Shown here: piece after piece, positions 18,322 through 26,599 of the stretch
Layout: every line of letters starts with the position of its first letter
Numbering within the stretch: position 1 is the stretch's first letter
Assembly (NCBI RefSeq): GCF_003992315.1
Contig: NZ_RQVE01000002.1
Span: 62,001-126,000, forward strand
Reading direction: 5' to 3'
DNA: 64,000 bases
From: Veillonella sp. 3891
GTDB taxonomy: Bacteria > Bacillota > Negativicutes > Veillonellales > Veillonellaceae
Program-made: the position numbers and the translations under genes
The notes under the pieces: model-generated
Seen by the model: only the letters and a program-made list of their open reading frames with translations
Databases searched by the model: none
Told to the model about the DNA's origin: nothing

Positions 18322-19221
18322 ATGAGCCAAAAAAAGTTCATCATTTCCATTCCTTATGAATTACTGTACCAACTGTATGTAACAAAAGGCATGAGTACTA
18401 GTGCTATCGCCGAGCAATTACACTGTAGTCAAAGTACCATTTGCCAACGACTACGAGACTATGAGATTCCCTTTCATAGTAGAATTCCCACGATCTCCAA
18501 AGAGGAACTGACTCAACTCTATGAAAGTGGTACCTCCATCAAAGCTATAGCGCAGCATTTTCATGTATCTCCTCGCACTATCTATAGCCGATTGCATAAA
18601 TGGCACCTAAAAGAACCCCATCCTAGTTCTTCACTAACATCATTACCTATCTCCTATATCCTGGAATCTTACGATAGAGGATCTAGTGCCGCCATGATTG
18701 GCAGGGAATTACAGGTGGCTCCTTCTACGATTATCCATCTATTACAACGCCATGGTGTTTCCCTCCGAAATAGCCTAAAGCGTATTGACCTACCTATTGA
18801 TGATATTTGCCAACTCTACACACAACACAAACTGTCTACTATTCATATTAGTAAGCTATACTCCGTCAAAGCCTCCACCATTGCGTCACGGTTACGAGAA
18901 CGGGGGATTATGTTACGAGGGAATAAAGAACAACTCCCTACATACTCCATTATTTCTGACTATGTACAAGGTACGTCGTTGCAACAATTAGCCACCACCT
19001 ACCAAACTAAGTACCATACAATTCGCAATCTATTAATCCGCCACGGGGTCTACCGAAAAGCGCGACGCATCCGCGAACATACGTATGCTATACAAAGTTT
19101 ACACAAAAGGGAGCAACTATCTGTAGCAGAAATCGCTTCTCACTATGGATGCCATCCAGAAACAATTCGACGGATTATCAAAGGTACACATCCACAAGAA
19201 ATTTCTCCTAATACCCACTGA
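18322..19221 (+). CDS. DNA-binding protein of six tandem helix-turn-helix units
   Basis: Predicted 299-residue protein with no catalytic or membrane segment. It is a string of six similar units of about 40-48 residues, each with a Leu-Tyr helix, an A-I-A turn helix and a recognition helix: about residues 13-54 (GMSTSAIAEQLHCSQSTICQ), 60-99 (TSIKAIAQHFHVSPRTIYSR), 110-150 (SSAAMIGRELQVAPSTIIHL), 157-200 (LSTIHISKLYSVKASTIASR), 206-246 (TSLQQLATTYQTKYHTIRNL) and 256-287 (LSVAEIASHYGCHPETIRRI). This pattern resembles transposase or resolvase-type helix-turn-helix domains, but no catalytic domain follows. It could wrap or bridge repeated sites. A strong ribosome site (AGGAGGAG) precedes the ATG. 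The target is unknown. Confidence 0.8.
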   Translation: MSQKKFIISIPYELLYQLYVTKGMSTSAIAEQLHCSQSTICQRLRDYEIPFHSRIPTISKEELTQLYESGTSIKAIAQHFHVSPRTIYSRLHKWHLKEPHPSSSLTSLPISYILESYDRGSSAAMIGRELQVAPSTIIHLLQRHGVSLRNSLKRIDLPIDDICQLYTQHKLSTIHISKLYSVKASTIASRLRERGIMLRGNKEQLPTYSIISDYVQGTSLQQLATTYQTKYHTIRNLLIRHGVYRKARRIREHTYAIQSLHKREQLSVAEIASHYGCHPETIRRIIKGTHPQEISPNTH

Positions 19222-19236
19222 TATCTATTGATATCC

Positions 19237-19265
19237 TTGCTATGCGTTCCAAAGTAACGTATACT
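19237..19265 (+). promoter_or_regulatory. promoter of the TSUP-like gene
   Basis: TTGCTA (19237-19242), 17-nt spacer, TATACT (19260-19265), about 38 nt before the ATG at 19303. Confidence 0.5.
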
Positions 19266-19302
19266 AAAAGTAAATATATCATGTATTAAAAAGGAGTTCA
19301 TT

Positions 19303-20238
19303 ATGGAGTATATCTTGGCCTTGCTACCTTACTTTACAATAGGTATTGTAGCCGCATTCATTTCTCGATTTACGGGAATTGCTATTTCTTTCTTATTAGT
19401 ACCAACCCTATTATATTGGGGGGCTACACCGGTAGAAGTCGTATCATTTATGTTGACATTCACTTTGTATAACACATTTACCTTAGAAACACAGGATGTA
19501 CGACTAGACTTCAAAGAGTTAACCTTCTTCCCAGGTTGGAAATTACTTATCCCTCTAGTTATCTCTTTTGGATTAAGTCTAGTGTCTCCTCATCTATCCA
19601 TTGGGTTGTTTATTTTCTTCTTTATCTTAGAATTAGGGGCTGCCCTATACAAACGCATTCCACAAGCAGAGCGACCTACCCTAAAACAAATTGGGATTTC
19701 CTCCGTACTGGCCGCTGGTTGGACTATCGTCGGTGTCTTAGCATATCGTCATATCCCTGATACTTGGTATTTTCTACTAGTAGGGATTGCTATGTTGGGC
19801 TTAACTTGGTTTGCTTACTATGCAGGGGCGAATCGCTATGCTATGCGTCAATCTTGGACCGCTATTTGGCCATCCTTATCCTTACTATTAGGTCTATTTG
19901 GATTAGATATTTCTTCCTATATTCATGGAGTGAAACGAAATTTCCCATCATCTTTTGATCGCATTGTACCTATGGTCACAGTCATCGGCGCTTTTGCGGG
20001 CACCATGGTTCTATTTGTACTAGAAAATCAATTTTCCTTAGCTTCCTTAATTGCTGCCGTTGGTTGTGCCTTCGGTATCCGCATGTTTGGATACTACGGA
20101 TTCAGTAAATCTGGTAAATTCTCTTGGTTAATCATCGGTTTAACCATCCTCATCGTGCTTTGCTTATATTTGGTAAGCCCTAGCCCTGTGGGCATGGATA
20201 CTGGCAATGCTCTATTACAAGCACCGATTGCGGAATAA
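19303..20238 (+). CDS. multi-pass membrane protein, TSUP (TauE/SafE)-like
   Basis: Predicted 311-residue inner-membrane protein with about eight hydrophobic segments. The N-terminal half (TIGIVAAFISRFTGIAISFL, then VPTLLYWGATPVEVVSF) resembles the first repeat of the TSUP family, which exports small organic sulfur anions or sulfite, and a second half of similar layout follows after about residue 150. The usual Gly-rich signature of the family is degraded, so substrate and even family are only moderately sure. The ATG follows AAGGAG. The gene is monocistronic, with its own promoter and a strong terminator after it. Confidence 0.55.
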   Translation: MEYILALLPYFTIGIVAAFISRFTGIAISFLLVPTLLYWGATPVEVVSFMLTFTLYNTFTLETQDVRLDFKELTFFPGWKLLIPLVISFGLSLVSPHLSIGLFIFFFILELGAALYKRIPQAERPTLKQIGISSVLAAGWTIVGVLAYRHIPDTWYFLLVGIAMLGLTWFAYYAGANRYAMRQSWTAIWPSLSLLLGLFGLDISSYIHGVKRNFPSSFDRIVPMVTVIGAFAGTMVLFVLENQFSLASLIAAVGCAFGIRMFGYYGFSKSGKFSWLIIGLTILIVLCLYLVSPSPVGMDTGNALLQAPIAE

Positions 20239-20298
20239 CTAAAACTAAAAAAGGGCTATCACAAAATAGTACCCTATAAAATGGTTCCCAATACAATA

Positions 20299-20340
20299 AG
20301 AGGAAAGTTGATTGAAACATCAACTTTCCTCTCTTTTTTA
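20299..20340. terminator. intrinsic terminator between convergent genes
   Basis: A perfect 14-bp stem (AGAGGAAAGTTGAT and its complement, loop TGAAAC) followed by CTTTTTTA on the plus strand. It ends the TSUP-like gene and can also stop the glmM operon from the other side. The 65 bp up to 20405 hold nothing recognisable. Confidence 0.9.
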
Positions 20341-20405
20341 TATTTTAATAGCCAAAAAGCCCCTAAAGAACCCTATCCATCCATAACGTCAAAGCCGTCA
20401 AACAT

Positions 20406-20747
20406 CTATCCCTGCGGAAACGCTCCGACAAACTCCCAAATGCTCATATCTGGTAAATGGTTTTGTACATACATGGTTTGTAATGTATCCATACACCATG
20501 GTATAGTCACATACTTCTTCACATACATATAATTATGACCATCTTTGGATAAGGCAATTTCTAAATTTAATTGATCCGGGTGAGCTTCATCCATAATGGC
20601 TTGGACAAAGTGGCAGTTTTCTTTTGGTGTATCCCAAACTAATGTAAAAAACACACGCTCATCTGCCACAATCTGATGTAGAACCGTTTCTACATCATCC
20701 CAAGTGCCTTGTTCATAGGTTTCTTCATCCGTCACTAAGCGAAACAT
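20406..20747 (-). CDS. small hypothetical protein coupled to glmM
   Basis: Predicted 113-residue soluble protein with no signal peptide and no family I recognise. It is acidic and rich in aromatic residues (MFRLVTDEETYEQGTWDDVE ... MSIWEFVGAFPQG). The start ATG overlaps the glmM stop as TAATG, with the GGAGAAG of the glmM tail serving as ribosome site, so translation is probably coupled. It is the last gene of the cdaA-cdaR-FAD protein-glmM operon. The overlap and operon position argue that it is real; the function is unknown. Confidence 0.75.
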   Translation of the reverse strand: MFRLVTDEETYEQGTWDDVETVLHQIVADERVFFTLVWDTPKENCHFVQAIMDEAHPDQLNLEIALSKDGHNYMYVKKYVTIPWCMDTLQTMYVQNHLPDMSIWEFVGAFPQG

Positions 20748-22093
20748 TAGGCTTCTCCTTGTTCAATGCGGATCACATCGCCAATACGGTTACATAATTC
20801 ATCCAATTGATCTTGGTCTGGACCTTCTGCCATAACGCGAATTAATGGTTCCGTACCAGATGGACGCACTAAAATACGACCATTGCCGCCCAATTCTTCT
20901 TCTGCTTCACGGATCGCATCTTGAATCGCACTATTCGTCTCCCAACCTGCTTTTGTAAGCACTCGTACATTTACTAACAATTGTGGGTATTTTGTCATCA
21001 AACCAGCTAGTTCAGATAAAGATTTTCCTTTTTCTTTCATAATGGACAAGGTTTGTACTGCTGTCAATAAACCATCGCCAGTACTATTGTAATCTAAGAA
21101 GATGACATGTCCCGATTGTTCGCCACCAATAGAGTATCCATCAGCAAGCATTTTTTCCAATACATAACGGTCCCCTACAGCAGTGCTGCATGTTTGCATA
21201 CCCAATTCTTTTGCCGCCTTGTGAAAGCCGATATTACTCATCACTGTGCCTACAATCATATTGTCTTTTAGTTTACCTTGTTCTTTCAAATGTAAACCGC
21301 AAAGTAACATGATTTGGTCACCGTCTAAGACTTGACCTTTTTCATCCACCATCAAGCAACGGTCTGCATCACCATCATTGGCAATTCCCACTTGTGCGCC
21401 TTCACGAAGCACCGCCTCTTGCAAGCCTTCTAAATGCGTAGATCCTGCGTTATCGTTGATATTTGTGCCCGTTGGCTCTACATTGATGGCTACTACCTCT
21501 GCCCCTAATTGGCGAAGAATCTTAGGGCCCACATAAGAAGCTGCCCCATGAGCTCCGTCATAGACAACTTTCAACCCCGTTAAGGTATCGCTAGTAGATA
21601 CTACGAAGTTCACATATTCTTCCACCCAGTCTTGATGATACGTAATACGACCAATATCTCCATCTGTTGGACGTGGCAAGCAATCGTCAGCACTTTCAGT
21701 GCAAAGTTTTTCAATTTCATCTTCTACTGCATCGGGCAATTTAAATCCATTACCGTCAAAGAATTTGATACCATTATCTGGATACGGATTATGGGATGCA
21801 GAAATCACAACCCCTGCAGTACAACCTTTTTGGCGAACCAAGTAAGCAATCGCAGGTGTCGGTGCTTCCCCTAAAATAATCACATCACCGCCTACTGCGC
21901 AAATACCAGAGGCTAAGGCATTTTCTAGCATGCCTCCAGAAATGCGTGTATCACGTCCAATTAAGAAAGTTGGACGTTCTACGGATTGACCAAAATAAGA
22001 CGCCGCTGCTCGACCTAAATGATAGGCCAACTCAGGCGTTAAAAATTCATTGACTAAACCTCGTACCCCATCTGTACCGAATAATCTACTCAT
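20747..22093 (-). CDS. glmM: phosphoglucosamine mutase GlmM
   Basis: Predicted 448-residue cytosolic enzyme that interconverts glucosamine-6-phosphate and glucosamine-1-phosphate on the route to UDP-N-acetylglucosamine for peptidoglycan and LPS. The phosphoserine loop is intact (GVVISASHNPYPDNGIKFFD), as are the metal site (GIANDGDADRCLMVDEKG), the sugar loop (GGEQSGHVIF) and the phosphate loop (RPSGTEPLIRVMAEG). Length is normal. The start overlaps the upstream FAD protein by 8 bases. GlmS, the preceding enzyme of the pathway, is encoded at 59585-61417 behind a ribozyme. In other Firmicutes GlmM binds and restrains CdaA, consistent with sharing this operon. Confidence 0.97.
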   Translation of the reverse strand: MSRLFGTDGVRGLVNEFLTPELAYHLGRAAASYFGQSVERPTFLIGRDTRISGGMLENALASGICAVGGDVIILGEAPTPAIAYLVRQKGCTAGVVISASHNPYPDNGIKFFDGNGFKLPDAVEDEIEKLCTESADDCLPRPTDGDIGRITYHQDWVEEYVNFVVSTSDTLTGLKVVYDGAHGAASYVGPKILRQLGAEVVAINVEPTGTNINDNAGSTHLEGLQEAVLREGAQVGIANDGDADRCLMVDEKGQVLDGDQIMLLCGLHLKEQGKLKDNMIVGTVMSNIGFHKAAKELGMQTCSTAVGDRYVLEKMLADGYSIGGEQSGHVIFLDYNSTGDGLLTAVQTLSIMKEKGKSLSELAGLMTKYPQLLVNVRVLTKAGWETNSAIQDAIREAEEELGGNGRILVRPSGTEPLIRVMAEGPDQDQLDELCNRIGDVIRIEQGEA

Positions 22094-23699
22094 GATGATC
22101 TCCTTTCAAAGGGCCATATGTATTCATAATTAGTATGGCAGTTTCTGACCCATCCAAAGCGGCACTCATGATGCCTCCTGCATAGCCTGCACCTTCCCCG
22201 ATAGGATATAATCCCTTCGTGGACTGTGAAAGTCTATGTTCATCTCGTACGATGCGAAGCGGTGCTGATGTTCGTGTTTCCACCCCAGTCATACACACAT
22301 GGTCCGCATCAAAGCCTTGTATACGTCGCCCAAAATATGGCAACGCTTCCGCTAATGTATTCGTCACATAGTCTGGCAAACATCGACGAATATCTGCTGG
22401 TGTCACACCAGGCTCATAACTGTAAGCTTTACGCTGTACATCATTTGTCTCTGTGCGGCCTAAGAAGTGACCTACCGTCTGAATTGGTGCATGGTAATTG
22501 CGACCTCCCACGATAAACGCTTGTTCTTCCCATTTTCGTTGAAAGTCCACCCCGGCTAATGGATGGTCTCCAAAATCACGAGGTCCTACAGTAACCACCA
22601 ATGCACTATTGGCAATGCCACTATCACGAGCGTATAAACTCATACCATTAGTCACAACGCCACCTTCTTCAGAAGCACTGGCAACAACTTGTCCTCCTGG
22701 GCACATACAGAAACTATAGCAAGAACGATCTTGTTCTTTATCGTGATATACCAAGGAATACTCTGCTGCTCCTAAGCCAATATCTGCTGGATGCACCCCA
22801 TACTGTGACGTATCAATAACATCTTGATCGTGCTCAATACGAACGCCGATGGCAAAGGATTTTCCTTCTAAATGGACTCCTCTATCATAGAGCATGCGAT
22901 ACGTATCACGCGCACTATGTCCAACCCCTAACAGTACAATATCTGCCGGGATTCGTTCTCTTCCATTGATCACAACGCCGGTTACTGCTTGATCTTGGAC
23001 TTCAATATCTGTCACCTGCGCACCAAAACGGACTTCCCCGCCCCAAGCAATGATTTGCTGGCGCATAGCTTTTACCATGTGGCGCAAAATGTCTGTCCCT
23101 ACATGAGGTTTATGTTTATATAAAATTTCTTCAGGAGCTCCAAATTCTACGAAGTACGTAGCAATCTCATGAAGCCTTGGATGGGTGACACGAGTGGTCA
23201 ATTTACCGTCTGAAAAAGTACCTGCTCCACCTTCACCAAACTGTACATTCGATTCTGGCTTAAAGATGCCCTCTTTCCAAAATTGCTCTACATCTAACGT
23301 TCGTTGATCCACATCTTGACCTCGTTCTAATACGATGGGACGATATCCTTCTCGCGCCAAATAGAACGCTGCCAACATGCCAGCAGGGCCAAATCCAACT
23401 ACTACTGGTCGATGTTGCATAGGCTTAGCGCCACACACAATGGATTCTGGCATTTCAGGCTCCATTAAGGTAATATCTTTATGACGACTTAATTTTTTCA
23501 TCACCTGTTGCTCTTGGTCTACTTCTAAGAACAGAGTATACACAAAAGTAATATGCGGTTTCTTCCTAGCATCAACGGCTCGTCGCACCACATGAATTGC
23601 TTTAATACGTCCTTGTAAAGGGCTATATTTTTTAACAAGCAATGCTTCTAACTGCTCCGCCTCTTGCACGGGTATCCGAAAATTTATAATACGTAACAT
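22086..23699 (-). CDS. FAD-dependent oxidoreductase, COG2509-type
   Basis: Predicted 537-residue flavoprotein. An N-terminal domain of about 85 residues (IINFRIPVQEAEQLEALLVK) precedes a dinucleotide-binding fold (VVVGFGPAGMLAAFYLAREG, about residue 99) and a second cofactor motif (NVQFGEGGAGTFSDGKLTTR). The C-terminus has the typical VTPADIRRCLPDYV and IGEGAGYAGGIMSAALDG. The family is widespread in Firmicutes and commonly sits between cdaR and glmM, but no reaction is established, so I give no substrate. It lies 9 bases after cdaR and overlaps glmM. Confidence 0.85.
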   Translation of the reverse strand: MLRIINFRIPVQEAEQLEALLVKKYSPLQGRIKAIHVVRRAVDARKKPHITFVYTLFLEVDQEQQVMKKLSRHKDITLMEPEMPESIVCGAKPMQHRPVVVGFGPAGMLAAFYLAREGYRPIVLERGQDVDQRTLDVEQFWKEGIFKPESNVQFGEGGAGTFSDGKLTTRVTHPRLHEIATYFVEFGAPEEILYKHKPHVGTDILRHMVKAMRQQIIAWGGEVRFGAQVTDIEVQDQAVTGVVINGRERIPADIVLLGVGHSARDTYRMLYDRGVHLEGKSFAIGVRIEHDQDVIDTSQYGVHPADIGLGAAEYSLVYHDKEQDRSCYSFCMCPGGQVVASASEEGGVVTNGMSLYARDSGIANSALVVTVGPRDFGDHPLAGVDFQRKWEEQAFIVGGRNYHAPIQTVGHFLGRTETNDVQRKAYSYEPGVTPADIRRCLPDYVTNTLAEALPYFGRRIQGFDADHVCMTGVETRTSAPLRIVRDEHRLSQSTKGLYPIGEGAGYAGGIMSAALDGSETAILIMNTYGPLKGDHHE

Positions 23700-23708
23700 G
23701 TTTCTCTC

Positions 23709-24638
23709 CTACATATGAGGTTCTATTTCTACTTTTACTACTACTCGGTCTGTCGATGTAGTCACACCTTCTGGTAATACAAAGCTATAGTTCCCCGTAA
23801 AACTACCTGTAGCGCCATTGACTGGAATATCAATGGTTTTCACTCCATCAATACCATTTAAAATGGATTCTTTTCCTACAATCGTCAATTCTTTTGGTTC
23901 CACTACCACTCGTTTCACTGTATATCCAACTGGTACATTACCTACTACATTGGCTTGAACAGGTACTTTCTTCTCCATCCGAATGCGTTCTAGTTCATAT
24001 TGAATTTGCGCACCTTTCGGTGTGATCGTCAATCCTTCTACCACATTGCCCGCAGAATCTACTGGTAAAATATCGCCTACTTCCGTAAAGCTTTCTCGAT
24101 GTTTATCTAGGTTAATCCGAATCACGGCATAGGAGGCTCTGCTTACCAAATGGGCTGGCCCAGAAATCGTTACCGTAGTAGGCATAACTTTAGAGTCTTT
24201 AATAGCAATGTCATTCGGCACCGTGCCTAATGGTTGCGCCTGCACTTGTAACTCTTTTACCATGTATTCATCCACCGTAACTGTTACATTTTCTGGGGTT
24301 ATGCTATCGATGAAAGTCCCCGTCGGGGCTGTAAAATTGATGGCTACATTTTCCTGTCCTACACGGGCATTCTTCATGTTTACATAAGCTTTTAGTACAG
24401 ATGGATTAATATCAAAGATCGCATTACGAGGTCCTCGCAAATGAACACGCACTTCGCTCGGTACCCCTTCTACCAAATAATTTTGATCCAAATTCTGCAC
24501 TTGCACTGGTACAGTATATGTCATTTCTATCACAGGATTTTGGTCCTTCATGACAAATACCCACATACCAATGGCACAAAATAAACAGAATAATTTCATC
24601 CCCCAATTATGTTTTAACCCTACCATCCAATGCATCAT
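23709..24638 (-). CDS. cdaR: CdaR/YbbR-domain regulator of diadenylate cyclase
   Basis: Predicted 309-residue membrane-anchored protein. One N-terminal membrane helix (WGMKLFCLFCAIGMWVFVMK) is followed by about three or four YbbR repeats, beta-rich units with phrases such as VQVQNLDQNYLVEGVPSEVR, VTISGPAHLVSRASYAVIRI and KELTIVGKESILNGIDGVKT. YbbR proteins sit outside the membrane and modulate CdaA activity. The start overlaps the end of cdaA by 4 bases, so the two are translationally coupled. Confidence 0.9.
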   Translation of the reverse strand: MMHWMVGLKHNWGMKLFCLFCAIGMWVFVMKDQNPVIEMTYTVPVQVQNLDQNYLVEGVPSEVRVHLRGPRNAIFDINPSVLKAYVNMKNARVGQENVAINFTAPTGTFIDSITPENVTVTVDEYMVKELQVQAQPLGTVPNDIAIKDSKVMPTTVTISGPAHLVSRASYAVIRINLDKHRESFTEVGDILPVDSAGNVVEGLTITPKGAQIQYELERIRMEKKVPVQANVVGNVPVGYTVKRVVVEPKELTIVGKESILNGIDGVKTIDIPVNGATGSFTGNYSFVLPEGVTTSTDRVVVKVEIEPHM

Positions 24639-25462
24639 TTCGATTCACCTCGTTTTATTTTAAGTAAAGAACTGACTGCACTTGGTGTTGGCTCTAATAA
24701 AGACAACATAACTGTGCGCAATGTATCTTCTGTGACGCCACGATGAATTTGTCCACCTAAGGCATAAGAAATTTGTCCTGTTTCTTCGCTGACCACTACT
24801 ACTAAAGCATCGCTTTCTTCGCTTTGCCCTAAGGCAGACCGGTGTCGTGTGCCTAATTCCTTGCTCACATCTCGGTTTTGACTGACAGGTAATAAACTAG
24901 CAGCCGTCTCAATACGTCCATTACGAATGATTACTGCTCCATCATGAAGAGGAGATTTAGGATAAAACAAATTCATCAACAGTTCACTGGTCACAAGTCC
25001 ATCGATACGAGTCCCCTGCATGGATAACACATCTAATTTCATGTTTCTTTCAAAAACCATGAGCGCCCCAATTTTACGACGAGACATACTACGACAAGCA
25101 ATAACGACTTCTTTCACAATGGATGTGAGCTCTTCTTTAGAAATTTTAGTGCGGGATGAGAAAAATCCAGTACCACTACCCAATTGTTCTAAAAGGCGTC
25201 GTAATTCTGGTTGAAATACAATCGGCAGAGCAATCATTAAGACTGCCACACTTTGTTGCATAATCCAGCTGATGGTATGCAACCCCATGAAGTGTGCTAC
25301 GATATTGATGACCACTAATACGCCTAACCCTTTCAATAAGCCTAAGGCTCTCGTATTTTTAACTAGTCTATATAACCAATAGAATAAAGTGGCTACAACT
25401 ATAATATCTACGATATCTAAAAATCGTAATGTTTCTAATGTAGTTTGTAATTGAAACAGCAT
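24635..25462 (-). CDS. cdaA: diadenylate cyclase CdaA
   Basis: Predicted 275-residue membrane enzyme that makes the second messenger c-di-AMP from two ATP. Three N-terminal membrane helices occupy about residues 12-80 (IVDIIVVATLFYWLYRLVKN ... HTISWIMQQSVAVLMIALPI). The DAC domain follows, with both catalytic motifs intact: SPLHDGAVIIRNGRI and LGTRHRSALGQSEESDALVV. I start at 25462 because AGGAGA lies about 8 nt upstream; the frame opens further out at 25513 through the preceding terminator. First gene of the cdaA-cdaR-FAD protein-glmM operon, a Firmicute-type arrangement linking cell-wall precursors to c-di-AMP. Confidence 0.96.
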   Translation of the reverse strand: MLFQLQTTLETLRFLDIVDIIVVATLFYWLYRLVKNTRALGLLKGLGVLVVINIVAHFMGLHTISWIMQQSVAVLMIALPIVFQPELRRLLEQLGSGTGFFSSRTKISKEELTSIVKEVVIACRSMSRRKIGALMVFERNMKLDVLSMQGTRIDGLVTSELLMNLFYPKSPLHDGAVIIRNGRIETAASLLPVSQNRDVSKELGTRHRSALGQSEESDALVVVVSEETGQISYALGGQIHRGVTEDTLRTVMLSLLEPTPSAVSSLLKIKRGESK

Positions 25463-25489
25463 AGAATATCTCCTATCCTTTCTAATACA

Positions 25490-25525
25490 AAATAAGGGCA
25501 CATGCTTATGCATGTACCCTTTTAT
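25490..25525 (-). terminator. terminator after the molybdenum hydroxylase operon
   Basis: Stem GGGTACATGC, loop ATAA, complement GCATGTGCCC, followed by TTATTTTG on the minus strand. It closes the long operon ending with the gene at 25566 and separates it from cdaA. Confidence 0.75.
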
Positions 25526-25565
25526 TGTATCCTATATTGGTATTTTTTTCTAGTAAACCTACGAT

Positions 25566-25880
25566 TTATGCACGGTAAGTTTCGATAAGTACGTCCATAT
25601 TACCGCCGCAAACCATACCTTCTTTGACTGCTAGATCATCGTTTAAGTCCACATAGATACGACGAAATGCTTCTTTCTTCTGTAACGCATCTACAGCACT
25701 TAATCGAATTTCATTTTCTGCACGGCCCCCACCGATGGTACCAAAGATAGAGCCATCAGGATGTACAATCATAGTAGTACCCGCTTTCCGTGGAGTGGAG
25801 CCATGTGTATTTAAAATCGTTGTCACTGCTAATGTGTCCTGCTTATGTTGTTGTAAATACTCAATAAACTCATACTTCAT
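25566..25880 (-). CDS. XdhC/CoxI N-terminal-domain protein
   Basis: Predicted 104-residue protein equal to the N-terminal (CoxI) domain of XdhC-type chaperones. The signature THGSTPRKAGTTMIVHPDG, then GTIGGGRAENEIRLSAVDAL, and a C-terminal EGMVCGGNMDVLIETY are intact. XdhC proteins hold and sulfurate (or selenate) the molybdenum cofactor before insertion into xanthine dehydrogenase. Here the Rossmann half is a separate gene just upstream (25870-26595), overlapping by 11 bases, so the chaperone appears split in two with domain-encoding order reversed. ATG at 25880 with AGAGG upstream. Confidence 0.82.
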   Translation of the reverse strand: MKYEFIEYLQQHKQDTLAVTTILNTHGSTPRKAGTTMIVHPDGSIFGTIGGGRAENEIRLSAVDALQKKEAFRRIYVDLNDDLAVKEGMVCGGNMDVLIETYRA

Positions 25881-26595
25881 GTGTGTACCTCTTCTTTGAT
25901 AAAAAACCACCTTGTTTACGATAGGATACTGCCATGTATTCTGCTACGATGGAAAGTGCAATCTCTTCTGGTGTTTGCGCTCCTAAGTCTAATCCAATAG
26001 GACCATATAACATATCTAGCTCTTGCTGTGTCCAACCTTCTTCTTTCAACACTTCAAAGGCATGGAAAATACGTTTATGGCTACCCATCACACCCACATA
26101 GGTTGGCAACACATGGCGCACTTGGTGCAAGCACATGCTATCGAACTCATGAGCTCTTGTAACCACCACAATACCTGTATAGGCTTGAAGATTTAAATGA
26201 TCCTTGAGTGTTTTAAAATCTAAATGTACTCGTTTTACGCGGGAGTCAAAAAAGTGTTCTTGTAAATATTCTGCTCGGTCATCGACTACGGTGACTCCGC
26301 AACCAATAAACAAGAATTGATCCGCCACACAACGACTGACATGTCCAGCACCCAAAATAAGAATTTCTGGATCCTTTTCAAGAGGTTGCAAAAAGCATTC
26401 CATATCTTCAATAGAAAACAATTGTGGTTCTATTCGTTGAGGTACTGTAAAGCCTTCAATAGCATTGCCATACACCACTTCTCCTGTATAGCTATACATC
26501 ACCTTATCACCTTGTCGATTTCCAGATAAAATCGTCACAATCAAAGATGATTCATCCTTTGCCATACGCTCTTGCGCAATATCAATCAGATTCAT
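25870..26595 (-). CDS. XdhC-family protein, Rossmann half
   Basis: Predicted 241-residue protein. After about 70 residues typical of the XdhC linker (QRIEPQLFSIEDMECFLQPL), it has the XdhC Rossmann fold: ILILGAGHVSRCVADQFLFI, then VTVVDDRAEYLQEHFF, GVMGSHKRIFHAFEVLKEEG and YGPIGLDLGAQTPEEIALSI. These identify the C-terminal domain of XdhC, a molybdenum-cofactor maturation chaperone. The N-terminal CoxI domain is on the next gene. It sits inside the maturation part of the operon after yqeB. Confidence 0.87.
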   Translation of the reverse strand: MNLIDIAQERMAKDESSLIVTILSGNRQGDKVMYSYTGEVVYGNAIEGFTVPQRIEPQLFSIEDMECFLQPLEKDPEILILGAGHVSRCVADQFLFIGCGVTVVDDRAEYLQEHFFDSRVKRVHLDFKTLKDHLNLQAYTGIVVVTRAHEFDSMCLHQVRHVLPTYVGVMGSHKRIFHAFEVLKEEGWTQQELDMLYGPIGLDLGAQTPEEIALSIVAEYMAVSYRKQGGFLSKKRYTHEV

Positions 26596-26599
26596 GGTT

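Noticed and set aside
18322-19221. Insertion-sequence transposase
   Set aside because: Although the helix-turn-helix units look transposase-like, there is no DDE, serine or tyrosine catalytic domain and no terminal inverted repeats.
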